NCBI GenBank assembly: GCA_035578175.1 | Contig: JAQMRL010000006.1 | Location: 27,226,393-27,290,392, forward strand | DNA length: 64,000 nucleotides | Direction: 5' to 3' | Source: Catonia carolina | Taxonomy: Eukaryota > Arthropoda > Insecta > Hemiptera > Achilidae | In this document: in pieces, positions 21,881 to 35,559 of the stretch | Position numbering within the stretch: the stretch's first letter is position 1 | Layout: each line of letters begins with the position of its first letter | The notes under the pieces: model-generated | Told to the model about the DNA's origin: nothing | The model's input: only the letters and a program-made list of their open reading frames with translations | Database searches by the model: none | Made by a program: the position numbers and the translations under genes

Positions 21881-22884
21881 AGACATTACTCGTACATTTC
21901 ATTACCGTGCAGTTTCTGCGTACATTTTGTAAGCTGTGCTTTATTCCGAGAAAATATTTTCTTCATAAACCTAATAAGAAATAAATTTGACCTTTAGTAT
22001 CGCCTATAGCTTAATTACATGGCTAGTAATGGCCTAGTAATGGCTAGTAATGGAACAAAATTTTCTACGAAAGAATCCCTTTCTTTACTATTGCTGTCAC
22101 CGGCGTCTTCACTACCAGTCTCACTAGTATCTATGTAACAGTTACCTTTTTTTACCAGGTGTCAACAAAACTGTTGAAGAATAGCTTCTTCACGTCTTTA
22201 ATTTCCTTCTTTATGTTTCAAATTGAGGAAAGAGAAAGATCACAGTAGTTAGTCACTCGCTCATGGCTTTTATTAAGAGGTTTAGCTTCAACTTCACTGC
22301 ATTTTATTACACTGCATATTAGATATCATTCAGTACTATGAATAGCCTGCCCACGTTTTCGAGAAACTAAGATTTCTGTTTATAATAACGATTAGTTATA
22401 TTCGTATAGTTAACCTACAAAAGGTTTCGCAATATACTGTATATGCTCTGGGTATAGTATAAGTTGTTATGTTTATCGTACTGAAATTAAAGCAGTCGCG
22501 CTTGCACGTTGATGCTTTTCCCCCTTTACCCCTCGTTGCAAACAAGGGCAAACTCGTGACTCAAGAAACTATACAAAAATTTATCTTTCATATAACTCCA
22601 TAAGCCAATGCATAAACAACATGTTTTCTTCAGTAGCACGACCAACCCATAAGTTTTAAAAAGTTGTGGTAATATAAATTTGTTTAAATTGTTTGTTCAA
22701 GTTTGTTTTGGCTAATTCGAGTACACAAAAAACTTTCTCTACTGAAATTACCGGCTGTCTTGCCAGACTCTTAAACTAACAAAACTTATTGTTAAACACA
22801 AAGTATTCCTTTTAAAATTATATTTACTTTATTCACTAACACAGTTTAATTTTTTTATATCGAAAGTGTATATTTCATTTATAT
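21881..22884. other. Spacer, nothing recognised
   Basis: Mixed AT-rich sequence. A 9-bp word is tandemly repeated near 22020-22050 (TGGCTAGTAA variants). No gene was recognised. Confidence 0.4.
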
Positions 22885-23023
22885 TATTTTATCAAACATC
22901 CTATGTAGGATTATAAACAGCCATATTATTTAAAATTGAAATATATATTTCTAACCACCAGAATACGGTAACAGAAAACACTTACCAATGTTTATAGTGC
23001 TTTCATGTATCTTGTACACATCT
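22885..23023 (+). repeat. Second copy of the 16846 repeat, non-palindromic
   Basis: It matches 16846-16972 with a few differences (for example AACATAAAAC versus AACAGAAAAC) and stops at the same CTTGTACACATC point. There the other copy turns back on itself. Confidence 0.8.
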
Positions 23024-23639
23024 TCAGTAAATAAAAAATTTTTACATCAAAATTTAAAACTTCCTACTCCTACCATGGTAGATAAGGAATCTATGGTAGA
23101 TACAAAATATAGTTCAATTTCATTTATAATCACCCTGTTTCATTGCAATAAAAATCTTAGATTTATTGCATATACAACTTCCTCCGGAGCTAAATCAGCG
23201 TTGACTGGTCTCTTGCAGAAAATAGCGCGTAATGCAACAAAATTAATGAACTAGTTTTTCATCTAATTTTATACTTTAACTATCTGTTTATAAGTTTAAA
23301 TCACTTTTCTGTCTACAAAGAAAATTGAACCAATGTAAATATATTAATTTTCATGGTAAATTAACAATGTTTGTTAAATTAATTAAGCATTATTTGTATA
23401 AAAAGTAATACATCTAGTTTAATCAGATACAGGAAATATAGCATATTTGCTGATATTGTATTTTTTAAATAATTTACATTGTAATTCATATAATAATGAA
23501 ATATAATTGAGTAATTTTGATATTTTTGCTCAAAATAATATTTATAAGATAATTAAGTTAGCCTTTTATTGTAGTATAATGAATTGCAAATGTATTTACT
23601 GTTCATTGTATTTTTATCAGAATGAAAATATATCAATTT
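23024..23639. other. AT-rich spacer
   Basis: No features were recognised. Confidence 0.4.
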
Positions 23640-25075
<1,436 letters not shown>

Positions 25076-25107
25076 TAAAAAATTTGGGCAACTCAGATGT
25101 GTGTATG

Positions 25108-25185
25108 TAGTAGTAATAGTGTACTAGACTAAAAAGTGGAAGTCCCATGTTTGATTCATGGCCACTCAAATTTTTTAATTTGTTA
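25108..25185 (+). mobile_element. SINE3-like tRNA-derived remnant
   Basis: AATAGTGTACTAGACTAAAA followed by a B-box-like GTTTGATTCATGG suggests an old SINE3 head. The rest is decayed. Confidence 0.35.
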
Positions 25186-25329
25186 AACCCACTATTTTAT
25201 TACCTAAATAATTATCACTAATATAAAAGTTCTGTTAACATAACTTCATATGGAATTTTTTTTAAATTCTCATCAACAGTTTGGTCATTAGTGACTACAA
25301 TGGGTTAGGGAACTGGAACAGTAAGTTTT

Positions 25330-25410
25330 GGCTTGTAATAATTTCCAAACCCTAGCTGTGAATCAAACCCAAGACCTATGATTCATAGTTTGGCACGCTA
25401 ACCACTAAAA
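25330..25410 (-). mobile_element. SINE3-like remnant, inverted
   Basis: On the minus strand, GGTTAGCGTGCC (A-box side) leads to GGGTTTGATTCACAGC (B box) and AATTATT. This pattern matches the SINE3 copies at 60946 and 62476. Confidence 0.4.
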
Positions 25411-26447
25411 ATTTTAAAATAATAGTTTTTTAACTTCTGGTACACATGCTAAATCTGTGATGGTATTATATGGGCATAACTCTCAGTTCTTGTTTTATTT
25501 GTATTTTTCTTTTATATTAATTTTTTAAATATACCAAATTGTAGATAGAGCTCATTATTTGATTTTAAATTTTTACTGAAAGTTCCAGAGTATTTTAAAT
25601 TAAGTACCAAATTTTAACAGATGCATGTGACTCAAAAGTCTGAATATGATCGTTGCAACAGTCCACCCAGGATTGCTGACAAAGTCAGCTAAAAAGATAA
25701 CAACTTACCTAGTTCTGTGTTCTTGAGAAAGGGAAAACAGGAAGCTATAAGTATCTATACAAGCATACATCATATACTATAAGTATCTTGACATGTCCTA
25801 TACTCCCTTTGGAGTCTCCTGGATGCAAAAAAAGTGCCTTAAATGGCTGACAAGTATAGTGATGTATGGCTTGAGGACTATGTGGTATGTGCAATGGAGG
25901 GTTAACGTAGCGAAAGAAAGACAACAAGCACAAAACTAATTTATAAATTATGGGAAATTAATGTTTTCGGAAAATTTGTTGTTATTTAATATTTAATGGG
26001 TTATGAACATAGGAACAGTATAACAAAGGTCAAATATAAAGCATTTATATTTTGAATTCTGTACATTTGTCTAAATATGTTTTCAGTTTTTTTTTTTAAT
26101 TTTTTCAGTTAACTGTTATAATTAATAACATGTAGTGGAATAATTTATTATGGAAAACATAGTTCACTTTTATATTAAAAGATTATTAAATATATTTAAT
26201 ACGTTGTAAAAAATTAAAATATACAATTAATTGAAGGTTAATTTGTAAATGCACATTGCAACTATTTTGCTATTTAATAGATTTAAGATAATTTATACGT
26301 AATTTTTTTTTTGGAAAATATATATGTATTTATTGATTATTAGTAGCCTTTATTTTTATTGTTATATAATATATTTTATGTAGAAAAGGGAATTTATAAA
26401 TATATAAAATTGTAAATCATTTTTTTTTATATTTAACATTAGAATTA
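25411..26447. other. AT-rich spacer
   Basis: No gene or repeat boundary was recognised. Confidence 0.4.
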
Positions 26448-27353
26448 CAAGACGTGATCAAAAAATACGGTGAATTATTTTACTACGAATGAACTGGAGA
26501 CACTAAGTCCATTTGAAATAAAAAGTTCAATAGCCTGGTTCTTTGAGATAGTGTCAAGTTTGAACACGTTGCGACTTGTCAGTTGGCTTCCAGAGCCGAA
26601 GAGTGAGGTCATGTTTACTGTGTCTGTCACGCATCATGGAATTCGAACATCGTGTTATCATTAATTTTGTTTTAAGTTTCAAAAAAGAAGTTCATGAAAT
26701 GTTAAATTAGTGTATGGCGATAAAATGATAACTCTGAAGACTGTTAACAAGTGGTATAAGCGATTTAAAAGCAGAAATGAGTCTATTGAAGACTAGGAAT
26801 GGTCAGGATGTCCTTTGACCTCAAAAACGGACGAAAACATGAAAAAAGTAGTGAAACTGGTTCGTTCAAACATCTGATTGACTATTCAAGAGCTTACTGA
26901 AGAACTGAAAATCTTGGTCGAGTCCGAACAAAGCATTTTAATCGATAATTTGCAAATGAGATGAGCAAGTGCGAAATTTGTTCCCAGACTTTTGATGCCC
27001 TTGCCATGCCTCACTTTTTGATTTAGAGTTTTTGGCTAAAAAAAGATTCCTGTCTGTCCACATCTGTCGTACACTCCAGATTTAGCACCATGTGACTTCT
27101 GGTCCTTCCCAAAAATAAAACTGTGCTGAAAGGGAAACATTTTGACACCATTCCCGACATTGAAAAGGCTTCGACAGAGCAGCTAAAGGCACTTCTGAAA
27201 GAAGCGTACCAGAAATGCTTCCAATCATGAAATCAACATTCAGATATGTTCATTGCTAATCAAGGAGAGTTCTTTGAAGGAAATTAATTCAAATTTGATG
27301 TAAGCTTATTACTTTGTAATAAAATTATTCCCCGATTTTTTGATCACACCTTG
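26448..27353 (+). mobile_element. mariner, degenerate and internally deleted
   Basis: Inverted ends CAAGACGTGATCAAAAAAT and CAAGGTGTGATCAAAAAAT (minus) lie between TA pairs at 26446-26447 and 27354-27355. The plus-strand transposase is broken: MEFEHRVIINFV at 26637 starts the helix-turn-helix, and fragments lead to SYTPDLAPCDFWSFPK near 27070, the third catalytic Asp region. This is followed by QLKALLKEAYQKCFQSW and the usual C-terminus. It is 906 bp and the central catalytic part is missing. Confidence 0.85.
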
Positions 27354-27499
27354 TAGTTTTTATTAGTTTATATTATAAATATTTTATTTATTTATTTGTC
27401 ATATGTATATAATGTGGTTGTGATGAGCTAATATATTGTAAAAATTATTGTTAAAATTTTATTTGTTACGTTAATAAATATTATTAATTGCTAATCTAT

Positions 27500-28016
27500 A
27501 AATTATTTAATTTTTTTATGTATAGAACCCATTTCAGACCATGTGAGGTTACTAGATATTTCTGGAAGCATTTTTGCAGTCCACATTCTCAGCATTTGTT
27601 CACTGTATGCTTTTCTCCTATTTTCTATCCAATTGGTGTTCTGTTTTTGATTTTCATGGAAGCCCTTAAAGTCAGTAATTAGTTGGATTTTGTTCGGTTC
27701 ATTAAAATTTCTTAATTTATTCTGGTTTTCAATATCCTTTCTGACTTATTTGATTAATTTACCTGACACCTTAGGTCTATTGTTTAATGTCTTAAAAATT
27801 TGTTTTGTCATCTGTTTGTCATCCATTCTATACAGGTGTTCGTAAAATTTTAGTCTTCTTTTTTTAATCGTTCATTTTCCTTGTACAGCTCTTCTTATCC
27901 TTGTAACGTGTATTATCCAAACTTCTGCCTTCTGGCCTCATTATCTTGCAGAGGATCTTTCACTCAAGTTTCTGTGCTTCTTTTAGATTAGCCTTCCCGG
28001 TCATTCTAAGGCGGCT
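27500..28016 (-). pseudogene. LINE-A C-terminal half, 3' part of a split copy
   Basis: The minus strand reads LKEAQKLE, then a HLYRMDDKQMTKQIF block (post-reverse-transcriptase region), then NTNWIENRRKAYSEQMLRMW (LINE-A tail). Stops and frameshifts are scattered. It is separated from its reverse transcriptase (28640-29112) by the Harbinger element 28020-28617, so both parts are one insertion-split LINE. Confidence 0.7.
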
Positions 28017-28019
28017 CTC

Positions 28020-28617
28020 ACACCAGTGAAACTCAGCTTCAACGCGATTAAAATAACTTGACCGAAAAACGAGTCGTGCATGTTTGCACATCGAGGAGAC
28101 TCAACCTCGACGCAACTGTTCAAGCTTTTCTTCAAATCCACCTGCAGTTTGCAAAATATCAAATGATGAAGAAGACGTAGTTGTTGCTTATTACTATCTA
28201 AGAAGAAAACAGAAAAAAAACGCAGCTGTTGGATATCACCATGTATAAGTAATAATCGTAATAGAGGTGTGTATGTGTGTGCCCAGGAACTCTCCTGTGA
28301 TGAATACAAATGTAAGTCTTTTTATCGCATGTCAAAAGAAAGTTTCCAACTATTACTTGAGCTTGTTAGTCGTTGTTGATCCATGAGCTTATTTAACTTC
28401 AAGCACAAAGGCTACATTGGCTGCTTTGTCTGCCATGATTATACGCAACTGGTCGAGCAGATGTTGGACAAACTGAGTTGCATGCGATCGGTTTGATCGA
28501 GGTTGTATCAAGGTTGTACTTGAGGGATGGCGAACATATAAATGTAAGGGTAGGACTCGTATCGGACGTCGAGTCGAGGTCGTTTCGCAGTCGAGTATCA
28601 CCGGTGGGAGAACACCC
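28020..28617 (+). mobile_element. PIF/Harbinger element inside a LINE
   Basis: The TIRs pair GGCGGCTCTCACACC (28020) with GGGTGTTCTCCCACC (minus from 28617), continuing with GTGA-ACTC. TAA flanks both ends (28017-28019, 28618-28620). A decayed plus-strand transposase N-terminus reads RRCWISPCISNNRNRG then YRMSKESFQLLLELVS, the conserved pre-catalytic block of PIF/Harbinger. The DDE domain is absent. Its 3' terminal ~170 bp also occurs alone at 47690-47865. Confidence 0.8.
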
Positions 28618-28639
28618 TAAGGAACTCACTCGCGGACAG

Positions 28640-29112
28640 CCACACAGGTTTTATCACAGTATTATAATGTCTAATTTTGTCTAGTCTTGAGAGTGCTTTC
28701 TTCTTAAACCAGTGGTGAGTCCTCAGAGTGCACCAGCCATCTTTCTTTGTCTAATGTTGTATGCTTCCTTTTTGTTGGTCTTTAGTTGTATTGTCTCCTC
28801 AAGGTACTTGAAGCTATCAAGTTTTCCAATTTTTCTGTATTGCCTTCCAAGTTACACGGGACTGTTTTGATGTTCATTATGTATTTAGTTTTCTCGATGG
28901 AAATCTATAGTCCTGGTTTTTCTGCTTGTTCTTTTAACCCTTTGATTTGTTCTCTTGCTGTTTCTATATTCCTAGAAATGATTACTAGGTCGTCTACAAA
29001 AGCAAGACAGTTTATCTTTATGCCATTCTTTGATCTTCCAATGTGTACTTGGTTTACCAGTCCTTTATTGGTAAGTTTCATTTCCCATTCCTGAATGAAA
29101 TTCAGCACGCTG
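28640..29112 (-). pseudogene. LINE-A reverse transcriptase fragment, 5' part of a split copy
   Basis: The minus strand reads LVNQVHIGRSKNGIKINC, then AFVDDLVIISRN with the catalytic FVDD (equivalent of YADD), then EKTKYIMNIKT and, after a one-base shift near 28815, SFKYLEETIQLKTN. It is a partial palm/thumb of a non-LTR reverse transcriptase. It continues across the Harbinger insertion into 27500-28016. Confidence 0.85.
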
Positions 29113-29361
29113 TTAAAAATAACAGGTTATTCAATACAGTAAGTCATTCAATACAAAATTAATTTTATCCCCAACTCAGCTTATTGCATTTCATAGCAAA
29201 CTAAACTTAGAGTGTTTAATTCTCACATAACCTTAAATTTTTAAAGCGAAATCATGGCTATACAATTAAATCCAATAATACTGGAATCTAGTTATATCCA
29301 TTTTGTTATCAAGTGAAAATTGGTACATTTTAGAGCTCTAGGGGTTCAGATAGGTTGCTGG

Positions 29362-29735
29362 TAGAGTGGACCCCAAATAAGCTCGCTGGTGCAACTGCGC
29401 AAACAGTTCGGATTCAGTCAGTAGATTTCATGTCTTAGTACCGAACTGCCTACTTAATCACATGTTCTAAAAAATGTAAATTATCATCTATTAGCGATGT
29501 TAAAAATATTAAGTTGTAAACATTGTATACAACAAATTAACGCGTACTACATACAACACATTACAGACTAATGTTTTCAGGTTAGATGATAGATAACGTT
29601 GCAAGAGCAATGTGACTCTGATCACAGCTCGTGCAGCACTGACCTCCACCACTTACTGAGGCAACCGAGCACCCGATTGCCAAAATAAACCTTCTGCGCA
29701 CTTCAGAAAACCGGCAAGCTTATTTGGTCTGCTCT
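29362..29735. mobile_element. MITE with ~26-bp TIRs
   Basis: AGAGTGGACCCCAAATAAGC near 29363 mirrors AGAGCAGACCAAATAAGC read on the minus strand from 29735, each followed by C/T-GC-GG. TA abuts both ends. About 374 bp, GC-richer than its surroundings, non-coding. Confidence 0.65.
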
Positions 29736-31350
29736 AATGTCACGTTCTTTTATATACTCTAAACATGTGTGTACTCAAACACATGCACCAACATGTACTC
29801 TCAAAATAATGTATATTCCATATAAAAAAATTTTCTATTTAGTTTTTTAATATTATTCCATGTACTCTCATGGAATATTTTATTGGTGGTAAGTTGTAAA
29901 CGATTTGCAATGAAAATATTTTTCTATTCAGCTTTAATAAGTATGAAATTTATTGGTAACTGTCCAATGAAAATAAAAATTGTGATCAATATTATAAATG
30001 TATAAATTAGGTGATGTATAAATATCTAGGATATAACATCTTGTGCGATTAGAATACAAGTGTTAAAAGAGAAACTTACCAGGTTCTAGGTTGTTTGTGG
30101 AATAATATTGGACACCCAAGAAAAAAAGTAAGGAAAGATTTTAAAAATTTTCCAGAATGTCTGAGATTTTAAATATAATATGTCAGTAAACCTTATTCGT
30201 CTGTATGCTTGTAAAACATGGACAAATTCAGCATTCAGCTTCATACCCACACCTCCAAATCCTGCTTTCCCAACACCCTTGTTTTACTTTCATTCAGTCA
30301 AACATTCCACAGAAACGTTTTTACTATTCAAATACTAATACAAGAATACTATGTGTATTTATTGTTTAATTAATAAAAGCAGAGTTACAATGTCTTTTAT
30401 GGAAAAAGGATATTCCGAACAAACGAAAAGGAATATCGGTATACCTAGAAAATGATGGAGATAGACAATACAGTATGTGAGTTCGGAACAGGGTGCGGCC
30501 TAATCCTTGGTTGGAAGAAGAAGAAGAAGAGTAGATACAGAAATCACTGATGGTTTTTGCCATAGGTCAAAGGTAAGCCTTTTTAAAAATTGCATTTGCA
30601 TTTTTTTACCTTTGTATTTAATGAATACTTTTTAATTGATATTTCTTTCCACATAATTTTGAATGGGATCACCCAGTGGTGTTTGTTCATACATACTTAT
30701 CAACTGGTCACCATACTAAAAAGTTCACCCAGCCAATGTTATTTAACAATTCAAAGTCGCTTTCTACCAGCTGTATCACTGGACTATCCCGGAAGTGATA
30801 AAGGATTAACAACAGAAAGTTTATTGTGAAAAAAAACACTGGATTTTTAAAACAAAAAGTTCTGATTTCTTTTAATGTTTTAATTAATATTTTCTGTTTA
30901 TTGTACAATGTATTATGTAATACAATGTTTAAACTTTGAACTTAAAATGAATATGCTTGTCGTACACATCTAGTTATTTTATTAAGTATGAAGGTCATAT
31001 TAATAACACGATCCCATATCTCATGCATTTCAACTTTTTTTATAAAAACAAAGTAATTTCATTTAGAAATATAACATGCAAAGATATTAAATCATATTTT
31101 TTGCTTATTTGATAATAGAAAAACATGACATTTCAGTAGAAACTTTATAAAAAGTGTTGGATTATCTTTAAGTAATCTATCTTGCATTCTAAATCTTTAG
31201 GAAGTGATACTATGTTTAATTAAATTTTGCAATTTATATAAAATATATTTTACATGTAAACTTGGAATACATTTTTAAAATAACATGGTAATTAGCTAAT
31301 GTAAATATAAAATGTGCTTGTATTTATACAATATAATAATGTACATAATA
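29736..31350. other. Long AT-rich stretch, little recognised
   Basis: It contains (GAA)5 near 30518 and a ~32-bp segment at 30533-30564 that is the inverse of 33613-33645, showing a shared unclassified repeat. No coding region could be supported. Confidence 0.4.
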
Positions 31351-32157
31351 CGAGGTGTGGCTATTAAATAACGAGACTGATGTAAAAAAATTTATTTTTA
31401 TTTCATACATAATCACTTATTGTTACTTTCAATATACACTCCTTCTCTATCCCTACAATGCTCCATGCAAATTTTCCATTGTTGGAAACAGTGCTGGAAG
31501 TCATCTTCTGTCAGCTCCTTCAGGACATGTGCCACTTTCTCATTTACAGCTTCCAGACTCAAATCTTGTCCCTTTTAATGCAGATTCCACCTTAGGGAAC
31601 AGGTAGAAGTCACATGGTGCAAAATCTGGTCAATAAGGTGGATGTTCTAACACTGAGATGCTGTACTTGGCTAGGAACCTCTTGACAGATAACGCGGAAT
31701 GAGCTGGCACATTGTCTTGGTGGAGAACCCATGATTTGTCCTTCCACATTTGGGGCCTTTTTTCCTTACTCTTTGACGTAGTTTAGAAAGTACCTCAAGG
31801 TAGTAATATTGATTAACAGTTTGACTTTCAGGAGGAACCCAGTGAAGGTAAACAATCCCATGGATATAAAAAAAAACAATCATCATTGCTTTAAATTTTG
31901 ACTTGCTCATTCGGGCTTTTTTGGCTCTCGGTGAAGTTCGGCTCTTCCAGTGCATGGATTGGCGCTTTGTTTCCGGATCATAAGTAAAAAACCACATTTC
32001 ATCACGTGTTATTATAGTTTCCAAAAAAATTGGGTCATTTTCAATCGTGTACAAAGTGTTAGTACTAACATTTTTGTGAGCTAAATTTCAAACATTTTTG
32101 AGCAGCACGTGTCCTGAAGGAGCTGGTAGAAGATGACTTCCAGCCCTGTTTCCAACA
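31351..32157 (-). mobile_element. mariner with an inverted end
   Basis: The left end, after TA 31349-31350, is CGAGGTGTGGCTATTAAATA, a mariner terminus. The minus strand encodes ITRDEMWFFTYDPETKRQS (first catalytic Asp) at 32010-31950 and later HPPY-PDFAPCDFYLFPK (third Asp) near 31640. The N-terminal third and right TIR are missing. In their place 32105-32157 is an inverted copy of 31480-31532, a segment coding part of the C-terminus. Frameshifts and stops make it inactive. Confidence 0.85.
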
Positions 32158-33056
32158 CAATCACAATCAATCAACAACAAACACAATCAATGATTCTAAC
32201 AAATTCAATTAGATTACATAAAATAAATCAATTACAAAACTTAAGTTTTAACCTAAAACTTGTTCATTAAACAGATTGACTACCCACAAATATCCACTCG
32301 TATCCTTAAGTAAAAATTACAACTATTGTAGATTTTAAATTTTGTTTTTAACATTATAATTGAGAGAGGTCAGCAAAATACTCAACCTAGAAAGGGAATT
32401 GTAATGTCTAAAAGGTTGACAACCACTGATTTAGAGCAATGAGTATAAGGTTTTTAATTAGAAAACAATGTAACAACTTCCACTCCAAAAAACAATTTTA
32501 TAAATTATCGTTAAATGCACATGCAATGATGAAATGAATGTACTAGAAAATGTACCTACTTTGTTTCATAGAATGATTACTATTTTTTTACTTTGAGTAC
32601 TGATTAAAATGTTTCTTCTCTCATATAACTTCATTATTAAAATAACAAAGTTGCTATGATGGTTGTTATTTTTACCTTACCCATGAATTATAATATTAAT
32701 TATGAAATTACAATCAATTTAATAACACATCATCGTAAACATTATTGTCTTTTTGACAATTTAAAGTGATGCATTCTGTCATATAGGGAAGTAGATTGTT
32801 TATAATATACCAACATCTAAGGAATGAAAAACATTTCTTAGTACTCAGCAACGTGATTTTAATAAAAAATGACAGTTAACTTCTACAACCAAGGTTAATC
32901 TCCCTCTCATCATAGTATTTAATTTATTCAAAAAATTTTCTTCCATGCGTTCATGCAACTACTAAATTTTTCTTTTAGTACAACCAATAACGTACTTATA
33001 GTTATATTAAGAAATGAATTTGTAACATAGACTTAAAAAACTTTCTTGTATATTTG
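32158..33056. other. AT-rich spacer
   Basis: No features were recognised. Confidence 0.4.
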
Positions 33057-33445
33057 TGTTGTTGTTTAGGTCATCAGCCAAAAAGCTGGTTTGAACGTAG
33101 AGGCTTCACTAAGTAAAAACGAGGAGTGAGGTGGTTTACCAGTGACTTCCTCACTGAGTGGAAAAGTACGCTTATCAGCATGCCGGGCCCTCAGAAAAGC
33201 ACATATTTTCCTTTCTGTAAATGACACCTTCACTTCATTCACCACAAGGTCTGGCTGAATAATGAAATTCATTACTTCCAGAGGATAAAACTCTGATTGG
33301 TGTTTTTTGCACCTCCACCTCTTCTGTTCTTAAATGATTCAGTCATTTAATTGGCTGACCATGTGATAAGAAACAGAACTATTTATTTTAGCCCTGAAAC
33401 AAACAGATTGAGTGTAAATAATTTGAAACCCACCTATCTGTTATG
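33057..33445 (-). mobile_element. R4 retroposon, copy 3
   Basis: Minus-strand, near full length. TGTTGTTGTTTAGG (tail) is on the left and CACCTATCTGTTATG (5' end) on the right. Confidence 0.8.
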
Positions 33446-33646
33446 TTTCTTACTCTCTAATGATCTTGATTTTACCAGCTGTAACACAGCATTAAACAAA
33501 ATTTTTTTAGTTAATTTTAAGTGCTTCAAAAACATGTTTATTAAAATAATCTCTTTAATGGGATGATGTGTTTCATGGCTAGTGGCAATTTTTAAAAAGG
33601 CTTTCCTTTGACTAATGGCAAAAACCATTAGTGATTTCTGTATCTT

Positions 33647-33918
33647 CCAAATTCCGACTTTAATTTCTTGACTTCCTGTTTTGGGCTGCTTCTGGTTGGT
33701 ACCGGAACTTCAAATTCAATGATTTCTATATCTACTTTTTAAGAGGAATCGAATGACACTATTTTTATTTCCAAATTCCAACTTTGATATCTTGAACTCC
33801 AGTTTTGGGCCAATTCCGGTCAAAAGTAGAACTACAAATCTAATAATTTTTGTATCTACTCTTTAAGAGGAATCAAATGACACTATATTTGTTCCCAAAT
33901 TTCGACTTTCATTTCTTG
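33647..33918. repeat. 124-bp tandem repeat, 2.2 copies
   Basis: Units 33647-33770 and 33771-33894 are both 124 bp and begin CCAAATTCC-ACTTT. A partial third runs 33895-33918. They share blocks such as TTAAGAGGAATC and AATGACACTAT. The segment just to the left (33613-33645) recurs inverted at 30533-30564. Confidence 0.85.
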
Positions 33919-34009
33919 AAAATATTTCAAAAGGTAATTGTAGCACTTTTAATTTTCATTATGTGAACTTTTACTCTGAAATCTAAAGTAACTTTGTAAT
34001 AATTTTTAA

Positions 34010-34384
34010 ATTTAATGCTTTTTTCTTCGTGGAAGCCCTTGAAATCAGTAATCAGTTCCCTGAACTCGGTTCGAGCCATTGTTTTCTCAGTATACTCCGA
34101 TTTTTAATTTTCCAGACTTCTTTTAACCATTTAGGCCCTCCCTATTTAATTTTATATAATAAATTATTATTGTTATTATTTATCTGATACTTTGATCTAT
34201 TGTTTGGTTTTCTAAAAATTTGTTTTGTTAATGGTTTTACATACATTCTATACAGATATTCGTTTCATTTTCTAATCATTTTTATAAGACAATCATTCAT
34301 GTTTCTTATACAATTCTGTGCTGTCCTTCTACTTTGAACCTATAATCTTTTAGTGGGTCTTTCTCTCAAATTGCTCTGCTTCTC
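34010..34384 (-). pseudogene. LINE-A C-terminal region, second split copy
   Basis: The minus strand reads EYLYRMYVKPLTKQIF and, near the left end, ITDFKGFHEEK, parallel to the 27500 copy. It breaks off at 34385 where a Harbinger element is inserted; short LINE-like sequence resumes at 35849. It is heavily decayed. Confidence 0.6.
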
Positions 34385-34664
34385 TTAAGGCGGGTTTAGA
34401 CACGACAATAAATCGTAACAAAATTGTCTGCAACGACAAATAAGTGAATTTTGTCGGATATTGGGTGTTGTGTTTACACGTATCCGTCTTTTCCTTTAAC
34501 CTCTGTGATTAGGTGTTTATTGGCATGGTGTTTAGTAGCATAATTAAATATTGAAAGTTGTTAAGTTGTAAAGTACAAATTAATTAATTAAATGGTTAAG
34601 TACAACTTGTTTGTTACACACAATTGAGGAGTTACTACTGTGGTCTGTGTATATTATTTCTCTA

Positions 34665-34915
34665 GTAACAAATCCGAAAAGAAAAAGAAAGTCTAGAAGT
34701 AAGTGGTTTCGGCAATGGTTACTAAGGAAGAGTTATCCCATTAGAAGTTGTTGAAAGATTAACCAGTGAACCCTCTGACTGGAGAAACTACTTGAGAATG
34801 AGTGAGAAGACTTACAAAGAATTATTGGATATGGTTTCTCCATGGATTAAGAGGCAAGATACCATAATGAGAAAGTTTATCTCCACATGAAAGACACGCT
34901 ACGTTATTTTCCTGT
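34665..34915 (+). pseudogene. PIF/Harbinger transposase N-terminal part
   Basis: Frames on the plus strand give KRKRKSRSKWFRQWLLRKS, then SDWRNYLRMSEKTYKELLDM and SPWIKRQDTIMRKFISPHER. These are the conserved N-terminal blocks (RMS-x-x-TY, SP-x-I-x-KQDT-x-MR, I-x-P-ER). The frame shifts at least twice and the DDE catalytic domain is missing. Confidence 0.85.
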
Positions 34916-35013
34916 ACGTTGTACGTTGTTTGTATTTTTCTGCTACGTTGTTTTTCGCTACGTTATTTATCCTGTTATTAATTAAAGTTATTAATCCCAG
35001 GTTTCTTCATCAG

Positions 35014-35179
35014 CCGGCCGCATTGGCGAAGTTGGTAATATGCTCGCCTCTCATCATGCGGTCTTGGGTTCGAATCCCATTCAGGCACGGCATTTTTTCA
35101 TACGTTACAAAAATCATTTTATTATTCACCGTCTGCTTAGCAGTAATTGCAGAACGGACGTTAAACCAAAAAAAAAAAA
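35014..35179 (+). mobile_element. SINE1 inside the Harbinger element
   Basis: A tRNA-derived SINE. A box TGGCGAAGTTGG, B box GGTTCGAATCC, body ending GACGTTAAACC and poly(A). The 13-bp target duplication GTTTCTTCATCAG is at 35001-35013 and 35180-35192. It inserted after the Harbinger element. Confidence 0.92.
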
Positions 35180-35277
35180 GTTTCTTCATCAGATTCATCA
35201 ATTGCGCTTGTTGAATTCCTTGGTTGTTCAACATCATTCAAAAAATTGAGAAGATCAAAATACCATCATTGAGGTTT

Positions 35278-35559
35278 TTAAACTTCATCAGCACCTGCTC
35301 CGGATTTCATGGAATTGTTCATTTTACCCAACTCCTGCTTGCACACTGTTCTTAACGAGTTAATTTTCTTCACAACTATAGACCTGTCTACAGATGGGTT
35401 CACTTCTTTATATTTATTGATTAGTTCGGCATACGATAAGTCTTTTTTGTTTATATCCGAATAGTTTTTATTTTTAACTTGCCACAAGCGTGGGAAGCTT
35501 TTATAGATTTCTATAAACTCTGCCAGGAACTCACGAGAGGCTTGACAGAGGTCTGACAT
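35278..35559 (-). CDS. MADF/Myb-SANT-like protein of the Harbinger element
   Basis: A 93-residue open frame from ATG 35559. It contains FLAEFIEIYKSFPRLWQVKN, the F-x-x-EFI-x-x-Y-x-x-x-P-x-LW signature of MADF/Myb-SANT-like DNA-binding domains, then the basic helix region YAELINKYKEVNPSVDRSIV and VKKINSLRTVCKQELGKM. In PIF/Harbinger elements such a protein binds the ends or carries the transposase into the nucleus (family knowledge). It is divergent from the transposase and lies within the TIRs. No stop breaks the domain, and the end with SGAGADEV looks like a linker, so the original protein may have been longer. A domesticated host gene is unlikely given its setting. Confidence 0.8.
   Translation of the reverse strand: MSDLCQASREFLAEFIEIYKSFPRLWQVKNKNYSDINKKDLSYAELINKYKEVNPSVDRSIVVKKINSLRTVCKQELGKMNNSMKSGAGADEV

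Noticed and set aside
35010..35249. Three overlapping frames through the SINE1 at 35014
   Set aside because: The same peptides (for example ASHHAVLGSNP) appear at other SINE1 copies; they are translations of the SINE head.
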